Assembly (NCBI RefSeq): GCF_036013955.1
Contig: NZ_CP107903.1
Location: 7,564,001 to 7,628,000 of the forward strand
Origin: Streptomyces sp. NBC_00459
GTDB taxonomy: Bacteria; Actinomycetota; Actinomycetes; Streptomycetales; Streptomycetaceae
Direction of reading: 5' to 3'
Length of the DNA: 64,000 nucleotides
Of the stretch, positions 26,370-33,946 are shown piece after piece. A model generated the notes under the pieces. That model was not told where the DNA came from, made no database searches, and worked only from the letters and a program-made list of their open reading frames with translations. Each line of letters starts with the position of its first letter. Within the stretch, counting starts at the first letter, position 1. Made by a program: the position numbers and the translations under genes.

Positions 26370-27389
26370 TCAGCGGGTGCCCTCGGCCGCGAACCGGGCG
26401 ACATCGGCGATGTTCTGCTTGGTGACGAAGGCCGGCCCGGTGAGCACGGGAGCCGATCCGCCGCCGCTGAAGTTGCCGTTGGACTTGTACAGCCAGAGCG
26501 AGTCGACGGCGAGATAGCCCTGGAGGTACGGCTGCTGGTCCACGGCGAACTGCACGGTACCGCTCTTGATGGCGCCCACGATGTCGTTGTCGAGGTCGAA
26601 GGTGGCGATCTTCGCCTTGCTGTTCGACTGGTCCACCGACTTCACCGCCGAGAGCGCGAACTGCGCGCCCAGTGTGACGACTTCGTCGATGCTCGAATCC
26701 TGGTTCAGCCGGGCCGCGACGACCGCGGTCACCGCGTCCAGGTCGGTGCCGTTCACGTACAGGTTCTCGGTCTCGCCGGTGAACGTCTTCTTCACACCGG
26801 CACAGCGCGCCTCCAGGCCGACGTTCCCCTGCTCGTGAATGACACAGAGGGTGTGCCTGACCTTGAGAGCGTTCAGCTTGTCGCCGATCGCCCGGCCCGC
26901 GGTGCTCTCGTCCTGGCCGAAGAACTCCAGCAGACCCGTCGAACGCCAGTCGTCGATCCCCGAGTTGAGACCGACCACGGGTATCCCCGCCGCCTTCGCC
27001 TGCGAGACCGCGCTCTTCATCGCGTAGGGCTTGGCGAGGGTCACGGCGATCCCGTCGACCTTGTCCTTGACCGCGTCACGCACCAGATCGGCCTGGGCGG
27101 CGGCACTGGGGTCACTGGCATACGTCAACTCGATGTTGTCCTTGGCGGCGGCAGCCTGTGCGCCCTTCCGCACCCGCTCCCAGAAGGCGTCGCCCTCGGC
27201 CCCGTGGGTGATCAGAGCGACCTTGAGCCGGGCGGTGCCGGCGGCACCCTGGCCAGAGTCCGACCCGTCGGAGCCTGAACCTGAGCCCGAACAGCCGGCT
27301 GCGAGAAGACAGACGGCGGCCGTAGCGGCGACAACGGCCGTGACACGGGCGGATCGTGCGGAACCGGAAGAGGCGGGGGGTGTGTTCAT
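26370..27389 (-). CDS. Sugar-binding lipoprotein, RbsB type, orphan
   Basis: A 339-residue substrate-binding protein of the ribose/autoinducer-2 type. The signal peptide has lipobox LLAAGC with Cys near residue 33. After a Gly/Ser linker come LKVALITHGAEGDAFWERV and a second lobe with VVTLGAQFALSAVKS and IATFDLDNDIVGAIKSG. It should bind a monosaccharide-like ligand outside the cell. No permease or ATPase gene lies next to it, so it either shares a distant transporter or works as a sensor input, possibly for the adjacent conservon (inference). The ATG at 27389 follows GAGGTG. Confidence 0.88.
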   Translation of the reverse strand: MNTPPASSGSARSARVTAVVAATAAVCLLAAGCSGSGSGSDGSDSGQGAAGTARLKVALITHGAEGDAFWERVRKGAQAAAAKDNIELTYASDPSAAAQADLVRDAVKDKVDGIAVTLAKPYAMKSAVSQAKAAGIPVVGLNSGIDDWRSTGLLEFFGQDESTAGRAIGDKLNALKVRHTLCVIHEQGNVGLEARCAGVKKTFTGETENLYVNGTDLDAVTAVVAARLNQDSSIDEVVTLGAQFALSAVKSVDQSNSKAKIATFDLDNDIVGAIKSGTVQFAVDQQPYLQGYLAVDSLWLYKSNGNFSGGGSAPVLTGPAFVTKQNIADVARFAAEGTR

Positions 27390-27809
27390 GGAATTTCGGC
27401 ACCTCGCTGCGCGGCCGAGGAGAAGTGGGGAGCGGGACAAGAGGGGAGCGGAACAGGAGGGTTGTGGGTACGGCGAAATCTGCGCGATCGTCGGGTGACG
27501 TGCACCGACTGTCCGACTTTCGCTGGGGCGGAGCCAATCGGATGTGACGCCTGGTAGTCAAGTGAGCAACCAGTTGGAACCAGGGTCGACGAGCCGGTAC
27601 GGGGTGTACCCGACGTGGGTGATCCTCCTCGGCCGGTCCTGGGTAGTGTCAGAAGGATTGCCGGTGTGGAGGGGGAATGGAAGGGGAAATGGGACCTCCG
27701 GTTCCCTTTCGTGCCCTGGTGTTTGCCAACCCGTCGTACTCCGCCCCAACCGACCCCGTCTCGCCCGGTGATCAGGCAGCCCCGCCCGTCCTGCACCGAG
27801 GAGCGTGAC
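27390..27809. other. Intergenic region between divergent genes
   Basis: About 420 bases with no convincing gene. It should hold the promoters of the binding-lipoprotein gene (minus) and of the MoxR gene that heads the double peptide system (plus). Open frames crossing it lack ribosome sites and codon bias. Purine-rich stretches at 27667-27693 and CCAGTTGGAACCAGG near 27570 are visible, but I cannot assign them. Confidence 0.5.
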
Positions 27810-28883
27810 GTGAACGAGTGGCTGATCTACCGAGGCACGGGACAACCGCACGACGGCGTCGACCGGCTCCCGGACCCACCCGCCTGGCGCCGATTCGACG
27901 GTGGCCCGCCGATCCGGCCGCCGGCTCCCGTCGACGCCGTCTCCACCCGACGGCTCGGCCGAAGCCGCGCCTTCGCCGAGCACTACCGTCCCACCCCGGC
28001 CGAACTGGAGCTGGTCAACGCGGCGTTGTACCTGCGCCGCCCGCTGCTGGTCACCGGCGAACCCGGCAGCGGCAAGAGCACGCTCGCCCACGCCGTGGCA
28101 CACGAACTGGGCCTGGGCCGGGTACTGCGCTGGCCCATCGTCAGCCGCACCCAACTGGCCGACGGCCTCTACAGATACGACGCGCTGGGCCGACTGCAGG
28201 ACCTCCAGATCACCCGCCCGAGCGGGCGGCCGGAGGACACGGAGAGCCCGGCCGTATCGCAGAGCCCCGGCCGACAGCCGCCGGACGACACCGGGTTGCT
28301 CGCCCAGGGCATCGGCAGATATCTCCAACTGGGCCCGCTCGGAACCGCGTTGCTCCCCACGGAACGACCCCGGGTGCTCCTGGTGGACGAGCTCGACAAG
28401 AGCGACATAGATCTGCCCAACGACCTTCTCGGGGTGCTCGAGGAAGGCGAGTTCGGCATCCCCGAGCTGGAGAGGATCGCCGAACACCGCCCGGCCGTAC
28501 GGGTCCGTGACCACGACGGGCGGTCCGTGGAGGTCCACGAGGGCCGGGTCCGCTGCCGGGCCTTTCCCTTCATCGTCCTCACCAGCAACGGTGAACGCGA
28601 CTTCCCGGTACCGCTGTTGAGGCGCTGCGTCCACCTCCACCTGGAACCCCCGGACGAGGACAGGCTCGCCGCCATGGTCCGCGCCCACTTCGGCGAGGAC
28701 GCCGCCGAACAGCATGCGGACGTCATCGCCCGGTTCCTCGAACGCAGGCCCGGCGAACAACGGGCGGCCGACCAGCTCCTCAACGCCATCTACCTCACCC
28801 GCCACGCCCGGGACGAGGAACCGGGCACCCGCGCCCACCTCGCCGAACAGCTCATGCGGCCACTGAACCGGCCGCCCAGGTGA
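27810..28883 (+). CDS. MoxR-type AAA+ ATPase (system 1)
   Basis: A 357-residue MoxR-like ATPase. Walker A VTGEPGSGKST near residues 85-95, Walker B RVLLVDELDKSDIDLPND, sensor-1 IVLTSNGERDFP and arginine-rich LLRRCVHLHL. MoxR proteins act as chaperone-like remodelers with VWA partners. The partner is encoded directly downstream with a 4-base GTGA overlap. The GTG at 27810 has GAGGAG 6-7 bases upstream; the frame is open further upstream without a start signal. It opens the first FxSxx-like locus and is a paralogue of the ATPase at 39887-40885. Confidence 0.88.
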   Translation: MNEWLIYRGTGQPHDGVDRLPDPPAWRRFDGGPPIRPPAPVDAVSTRRLGRSRAFAEHYRPTPAELELVNAALYLRRPLLVTGEPGSGKSTLAHAVAHELGLGRVLRWPIVSRTQLADGLYRYDALGRLQDLQITRPSGRPEDTESPAVSQSPGRQPPDDTGLLAQGIGRYLQLGPLGTALLPTERPRVLLVDELDKSDIDLPNDLLGVLEEGEFGIPELERIAEHRPAVRVRDHDGRSVEVHEGRVRCRAFPFIVLTSNGERDFPVPLLRRCVHLHLEPPDEDRLAAMVRAHFGEDAAEQHADVIARFLERRPGEQRAADQLLNAIYLTRHARDEEPGTRAHLAEQLMRPLNRPPR

Positions 28884-31800
28884 GCGGGGACGCGGAGCCA
28901 CCGGGCCGGTCGGACCCGCTGGGCAGGCTGATCCGGTGCCTCGCGGAGACGGGGACGGAGACGGGGGCGGTGGCCCGCCCTGGCGCCACCGAACTCGCCG
29001 ACGCGCTCTGGCTGGCGGAGCGGATGGCCGAGGCGGAGAGCGGCACCGGGGCCGGCGCCGAGACGGGCGCCGAAGGTGACACCGGGCGCGGTCCCGACGC
29101 CGGAACCGCGGACGGCTCACCGTCTGGGCAGGACAGCTCCTCGCCGGACCCGGCGGACCGTCCGCGGCCCCCGCAACTCCTCGCGGTGGTCCGGGAACAG
29201 AGAGAACAGGAGGCGGAGCGGACGTACGACGCGCCGGGCACCGAGGTCCTCGTACCGCTGGCGTCCGCCTTCCCGGACCTGCTGTCCCTGGGACACGCTC
29301 TGCGCCCCCTCCAGGGGTTGCTGCCGCCGAGCGGACCGCCACGGACCCGGAACGACGACATACTCGACGAGTTCGCGACCGCCCAGGCGAGCGCCGTCGC
29401 GAACTGCGCCCTGCCGGTCTTCCGGACCGACCGGCGCCGACAGGCCCGGATGCAGCTCCTCGTCGACGACTCGCCGTCGATGGGTGCCTGGGAACGCACC
29501 CTTGAGGAACTGCGCCTCGCCTGCGAACAGTCCGGCGCCTTCCGGGCGGTGACCGTCCACCGGCTGCGCCCGTGCCCCGACGGCGGAGTCGGCGTGCTGT
29601 GCCGGGCGGGCGGGAGCGAATGGCTCGCCCCGGCGGACGGCCTGCGCGACCCGAGCGGCCGGACCGTCACCCTGCTGCTCAGCGACTGCTCGGGCCCGCT
29701 GTGGCGCCACGGCGCCGCCCAACGGCTCCTCCACCGGCGACTGCGCACGGGCCCGCTGGCCGTCGTACAGCCGCTGCCCGCGCGCCTGTGGCCGCAGACC
29801 CTGCTGCCCACCGAACCCGGCACCCTGCGGCGCACGACGGGCCCCGGCGCGATGCTCGGCTTCCGGCCGTTCCGCGACCCGGATCCCGGTCCGGGCGAGG
29901 CGCTGCCGGTCCCCGTCCTGCCGCCGACCCCCGCCGCGCTCGGCACCTGGGCGCGTTTGCTGTCGGAACGATCTGCCGGTATACGGGCAGTCTCCGTGGC
30001 CATGGTCGGGCCCGCAGACCGGGGAACGGCCCCCGCCCCCCGCCCTTACCGCACCCCGGACCAACTCGTCGAGGACTTCCGCACCAGCGCCTCCCCGGCG
30101 GCCCGCCGTCTCGCGGTCTGCCTCTCGGCGGCGCCGCTGTGCTACCCCGTGATGCAGCTGGTCCAACGCGCCCTGCTGCCCGGGACGGGCCCGGTCGAAC
30201 TTGCCGAGGTGCTGTTCAGCGACCTGTTGGTGGAGGTGGCGGACGAGTACGACGGTCCCGGACCCTGGTACGAATTCTCCCCAGGAGTAAGGGACTTGCT
30301 GCTGCGCCGACTACGCCTGGACGAGGCCCTCGCCGTACTGGAGCAGTGCTCGAACCACCTGGAACGCGTGTGGGGAGGGCGGGCCCAGAACTTCCCGGCG
30401 GTGGCGGTCGGCCACTTGTCGGCAACGGCGATCCGGCCCCGCCCTGACACGACCGGCACGGAAGAAGCCCCCGCCCGGCCGGTGCCGCAGCCCTTCGCCG
30501 ACGTACCCCGCCGGGTGCTGCGCAGATTCCAGCCCGGCGACATCGACGGCACGCCGAAGCCGCCGTCGACCACCACGAACGTGATCACCAACCCTTCGCA
30601 GTCGCACTCACCGGCTCACCGGCTGGCCCGTAGCCGCCTCGCCCGCTACGAACGACAGGGCGGCATCCGCGACCTCTGGGACGCCGTACGCATGCTGCGC
30701 GCGACGGAGCCCACCGCGGAGACGGCGGCCCTCCTCGCCGAATGCCTGCTCTGCCTCTGGGACATCCACCGGGACCGGGCGGTCCTACGGGAGGCGGAGG
30801 ACACCGTCCGTGCGGCGGCGGACCCCGCGGGTTCACCGCCGGCCCACGCACACCTCGTCCTCGGCAAGGTGCTCCGGGCCAGGGCCACGACCGAGCCCGA
30901 CGACGGGACGAGGACCCGTGCACTGGCCGAGGCGGCCGAGAGCCTGGAGCGCGCGTACGCCCTGGTGCGCTCCGAGCCGCGCCCCCTGCTCGACGTACTG
31001 CTCTGCGTCGTCGACGTGGTCCGTGCCCGCTACCGGCTCCTCGGCGACCGACGACTGCTGTACGGGGCCCAGGTACGGCTCGACGCCCTGCTGGAGGGCT
31101 GGCCGGGCGAACACCCCCTCCCCGGCTCGGCGTTGCTGGCCCGCGGCGGCCTGCTGATGGAACTGTGCGCCAACGCGCGCGAGCGTGACTCTGCCGACGA
31201 GGCGCGGGCCCTGGCCGTCCAGGCGGCGGCGGACTTCGAGTCGGCGGCGGGGCTGGCCGAGCGGGCGGGGGAACCGCCGGGGGTCGTCTGCCGGGCCTGG
31301 CTCGAACTCGCCCTGGCCCGGGCGGTCGTGGCGGGCGACGAGGGCGCCGAGGAGGTCGTCGCCGCGCTGACCGACGCCCTGCGGTCCGCCGGAACCGGCG
31401 CGCACACGGGGGAGTTGAGGCTGCGCGCCCTGTGGCGGCTGGCCCAGGCCCACACCGCCCGCTGGACCCGCACCGCCGAACCGACCGAACTGGACACCGC
31501 CGACGCCTACTTCGCCCAGGCACAGACGCAGCTGAGCACCGACGACCCACGCCGCCCGGAACTGCTGGCGGAGCGTGGTGGCGCGTTGCTCAGCAGGGCG
31601 GGCCACGAGGGACACGTGGAGGTGGCCACGGAGGCCGTGCGCATCCTGCGGGCGGCTCTCGCCCAGACCCCCGCCAGTGACGTACGACTGCCCGCGCGCA
31701 GGCTCCTCTTCGGCCGGGCCCTGATCCGTCACCACGAGGCGGGCGGCTCGCTCACGGACCTCCACGAGGCCGAGTGGATCCTGGCCCGCGCGGCCCGGGG

Positions 31801-32170
31801 CGCCCAGACCGGGCAGGACAACCGCACCGAGGCGCTGGCCTGGCTGGAACGCGGCGACGCGCTGCTCGTCCTGGCCCACCCCCAGAGCGCCACGACGGAG
31901 TACGAGGACCGAGCCGCCGAGTCCTACCGGCGCGCCGCGACCGCTGCCGAGGCGGCCGGTGAACTCCTCGTCTGCGCCCGCGCCCTGCACCGGCGCGGAT
32001 CGGTCCTGGAACGCACGGCGGGCCCGTCCCACGCCCTGGACGCGTATCGCGCGGCCTGGGCCAACTGGCAGGCTGCGGACGGCGATCGGGATCCCCAGGC
32101 CCGTACGACACTGGAGCGCATGCGTGCCCTCACGGCCGGCGCGGCCACAACCCCCCGTGGTTCGGCCTGA
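28880..32170 (+). CDS. SAV_2336-like protein: VWA-like domain plus TPR-like repeats
   Basis: A 1096-residue protein. Residues 1-170 form an acidic Glu/Gly/Ala-rich region. A VWA-like domain begins around 190 with the MIDAS-like LLVDDSPSMGAWERTLEELR and continues with TVTLLLSDCSGPLW. A middle winged region (RRLAVCLSAAPLCYPVMQLV) follows. From about 570 to 1080 there are tandem helical repeats rich in Ala/Arg/Glu, TPR-like (LEWALARAVV, RALHRRGSVLERTAG). VWA-MoxR pairs are the core of a class of predicted NTP-dependent conflict systems in actinobacteria. This pairing with MoxR (GTGA overlap) and with a precursor/radical SAM pair downstream fits that class. No toxin domain is recognised. Confidence 0.82.
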   Translation: MSGDAEPPGRSDPLGRLIRCLAETGTETGAVARPGATELADALWLAERMAEAESGTGAGAETGAEGDTGRGPDAGTADGSPSGQDSSSPDPADRPRPPQLLAVVREQREQEAERTYDAPGTEVLVPLASAFPDLLSLGHALRPLQGLLPPSGPPRTRNDDILDEFATAQASAVANCALPVFRTDRRRQARMQLLVDDSPSMGAWERTLEELRLACEQSGAFRAVTVHRLRPCPDGGVGVLCRAGGSEWLAPADGLRDPSGRTVTLLLSDCSGPLWRHGAAQRLLHRRLRTGPLAVVQPLPARLWPQTLLPTEPGTLRRTTGPGAMLGFRPFRDPDPGPGEALPVPVLPPTPAALGTWARLLSERSAGIRAVSVAMVGPADRGTAPAPRPYRTPDQLVEDFRTSASPAARRLAVCLSAAPLCYPVMQLVQRALLPGTGPVELAEVLFSDLLVEVADEYDGPGPWYEFSPGVRDLLLRRLRLDEALAVLEQCSNHLERVWGGRAQNFPAVAVGHLSATAIRPRPDTTGTEEAPARPVPQPFADVPRRVLRRFQPGDIDGTPKPPSTTTNVITNPSQSHSPAHRLARSRLARYERQGGIRDLWDAVRMLRATEPTAETAALLAECLLCLWDIHRDRAVLREAEDTVRAAADPAGSPPAHAHLVLGKVLRARATTEPDDGTRTRALAEAAESLERAYALVRSEPRPLLDVLLCVVDVVRARYRLLGDRRLLYGAQVRLDALLEGWPGEHPLPGSALLARGGLLMELCANARERDSADEARALAVQAAADFESAAGLAERAGEPPGVVCRAWLELALARAVVAGDEGAEEVVAALTDALRSAGTGAHTGELRLRALWRLAQAHTARWTRTAEPTELDTADAYFAQAQTQLSTDDPRRPELLAERGGALLSRAGHEGHVEVATEAVRILRAALAQTPASDVRLPARRLLFGRALIRHHEAGGSLTDLHEAEWILARAARGAQTGQDNRTEALAWLERGDALLVLAHPQSATTEYEDRAAESYRRAATAAEAAGELLVCARALHRRGSVLERTAGPSHALDAYRAAWANWQAADGDRDPQARTTLERMRALTAGAATTPRGSA

Positions 32171-32279
32171 TTCGCTCGTACTTTCGGCCGCGCTGGGCAG
32201 GAGAGGACCGAGGGAAGGTTTCCCTACGTCGTCCACACGGGTAATTGCCGATGGCCGACGTGCCTGGGAGGAGCGCAGC

Positions 32280-32465
32280 GTGTCAAATCCTGCCACCGGT
32301 GAGCCGACTGTGTGGGATGAGCCTCTTCCGGATCTCACGGGCCTTGTGTGGGAGAAACTCCGGAGTGGCGGCCGTCCCGCGTTGAACGGAGTCTGCGCGG
32401 TTCTGGAGGAAAGGGTCCGCGCACCCGAGCGACCCGTCGTCGCCTATTACGAGGACGCGCCCTGA
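32280..32465 (+). CDS. fxsA: FxSxx-COOH-like precursor peptide, variant YEDAP terminus
   Basis: A 61-residue peptide starting at GTG 32280, with GGGAGGAG (32265-32272) 7 bases upstream. The leader has the family-type PLPDLTGLVWEKL (15-27) and ALNGVCAVLEERVRAPERP (34-52), then VVAYYEDAP at the end. In canonical FxSxx-COOH precursors the last five residues are F-x-S-x-x, and a three-residue cyclophane forms at the F-x-S. Here the same places hold Y57-E58-D59-A60-P61, so the aromatic is Tyr and the third residue Asp. The radical SAM enzyme that probably acts on it starts 115 bases downstream. Confidence 0.82.
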   Translation: MSNPATGEPTVWDEPLPDLTGLVWEKLRSGGRPALNGVCAVLEERVRAPERPVVAYYEDAP

Positions 32466-32580
32466 CCCAGGGCGGATCGCGGCCGGGTGGCGGCCGGACA
32501 CGGATGCCGACGCCACCGGCCACCCTGTGCCGAGTGCTGCGTCGGACGTCTGTGTGATGCCCTGGGGAGGTAGCGGCGCG

Positions 32581-33843
32581 GTGTTACCTGTGTCGTGCGA
32601 GCAGAGCCGTTCCACACCCGGCGAGTTCTACGCCCCCTGGCCGCTGTCCGTACTCGATGTGCACGGACTGCGCCGCACCGGCCGGCGCCCTGTCCCGGTT
32701 CGCCAGTTCACGCTCAAGGTCCACAGCCGCTGCAACCTCAGCTGCAGCTACTGCTACATCTACCACGGAGCCGACGGCTCCTGGCGGGACCGTGCCCCCC
32801 GCGTCTCGCCGCTGGTCATGCGGCAGACGGCCCACCGGATCGCCGAGCACGCGAGCACCCACGGACTGAGCGAGGTCCGCATAGCCCTGCACGGAGGCGA
32901 ACCGCTCCTCTCGGGACCGGGTGTGCTGGTGGACTACGTCCGGACCGTCCGGGCCGCGCTGCCGGCGGACTGCGTTCTGCACGCGACCGTGCAGACCAAC
33001 GGCACGCTCCTCACGGCGCAGACCCTGGTGCCGCTGGCCCGGGAGAACATCCGGATCGGTCTGAGCCTCGACGGTGGGACTCCCGCGCTGAACCGGCGCC
33101 GGGTGGACCACGCGGGGCGGCCTTCCTGGCGCCGGGCCGTACGCGCCGCGCGCCTGCTCACCCGGAACCCGCAGTCGTACGCCGGGCTGCTGTGCACGGT
33201 CGACGTCACCGCCGACCCCGGTGAGGTCTACCGCTCCCTCGCCGCCCTGCGGCCCCCGGTGCTCGATCTGCTGCTGCCCCATGGCAACTGGTCGAATCCG
33301 CCGCCGGGGCTGCCGGCGCGTGCCCCCGAAGCGGCCCGGACCGGCGACCGGGGCGCCACTCCCTACGGTGACTGGCTGGCCGCGGCCTTCGATCTGTGGT
33401 GGGACAGCGGTACGGACGAGCGCCCGCCGCCGCGGATCCGGCTCTTCTCCGAGATCATCGCGCTGCTCCTGGGGCTGCCGAGCGCGCTGGAGGCGGTCGG
33501 ACTCTCGCCGACGGCTGCGGTAGTGGTGGAGACGGATGGGACCATAGAGCAGTTGGATTCACTCAAGCAAACATATGAAGGTGCGGTCCTCACCGGACTG
33601 GACGTGTTCCGCAACACCTTCGACGAGACACTCGACCATCCTGGCATGGCCGCACGCCAGATCGGGGTCGCGGCGCTGGGTGCCACCTGTCGCACCTGCC
33701 CGGTCATGGCCACCTGTGGGGGTGGAAACTATGCCCATCGCTATCGTGAAGGGAGTGGGTTCAGGCATCCCTCCGTCTACTGTCACGATCTTGAGTATCT
33801 GATCCGGCACATAGCGGCGGCGCTGCGCCGTGACCGGAATTGA
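32581..33843 (+). CDS. fxsB: FxsB-like radical SAM/SPASM peptide maturase (system 1)
   Basis: A 420-residue enzyme. The radical SAM cluster cysteines are C51, C55 and C58 in HSRCNLSCSYCYIYHG. LHGGEPLL is the SAM-binding GGE motif and IGLSLDGG is typical. The C-terminal SPASM-like part has CRTCPVMATCGGGNYAHRY and VYCHDLEYLIRHIA. It belongs to the cyclophane-forming FxsB family, which joins an aromatic ring carbon to the beta-carbon of the residue two places on. GTG 32581 (GGGGAGG 10 bases upstream) is chosen; ATG 32557 lacks a ribosome site. Codon 2 is TTA (32584-32586), a bldA-type control point. It is 40-50% similar by eye to the enzyme at 37302-38528. Confidence 0.9.
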   Translation: MLPVSCEQSRSTPGEFYAPWPLSVLDVHGLRRTGRRPVPVRQFTLKVHSRCNLSCSYCYIYHGADGSWRDRAPRVSPLVMRQTAHRIAEHASTHGLSEVRIALHGGEPLLSGPGVLVDYVRTVRAALPADCVLHATVQTNGTLLTAQTLVPLARENIRIGLSLDGGTPALNRRRVDHAGRPSWRRAVRAARLLTRNPQSYAGLLCTVDVTADPGEVYRSLAALRPPVLDLLLPHGNWSNPPPGLPARAPEAARTGDRGATPYGDWLAAAFDLWWDSGTDERPPPRIRLFSEIIALLLGLPSALEAVGLSPTAAVVVETDGTIEQLDSLKQTYEGAVLTGLDVFRNTFDETLDHPGMAARQIGVAALGATCRTCPVMATCGGGNYAHRYREGSGFRHPSVYCHDLEYLIRHIAAALRRDRN

Positions 33844-33946
33844 ACGTCCTGTTCCAGTCGTTTCGGAGCGCCCCCGACTGGCAAACCTCACTGCGAGCCA
33901 CGGCCGGACGGGGCGCGGTAACGGGGTGCGGTAGGGGGACAGTCTC

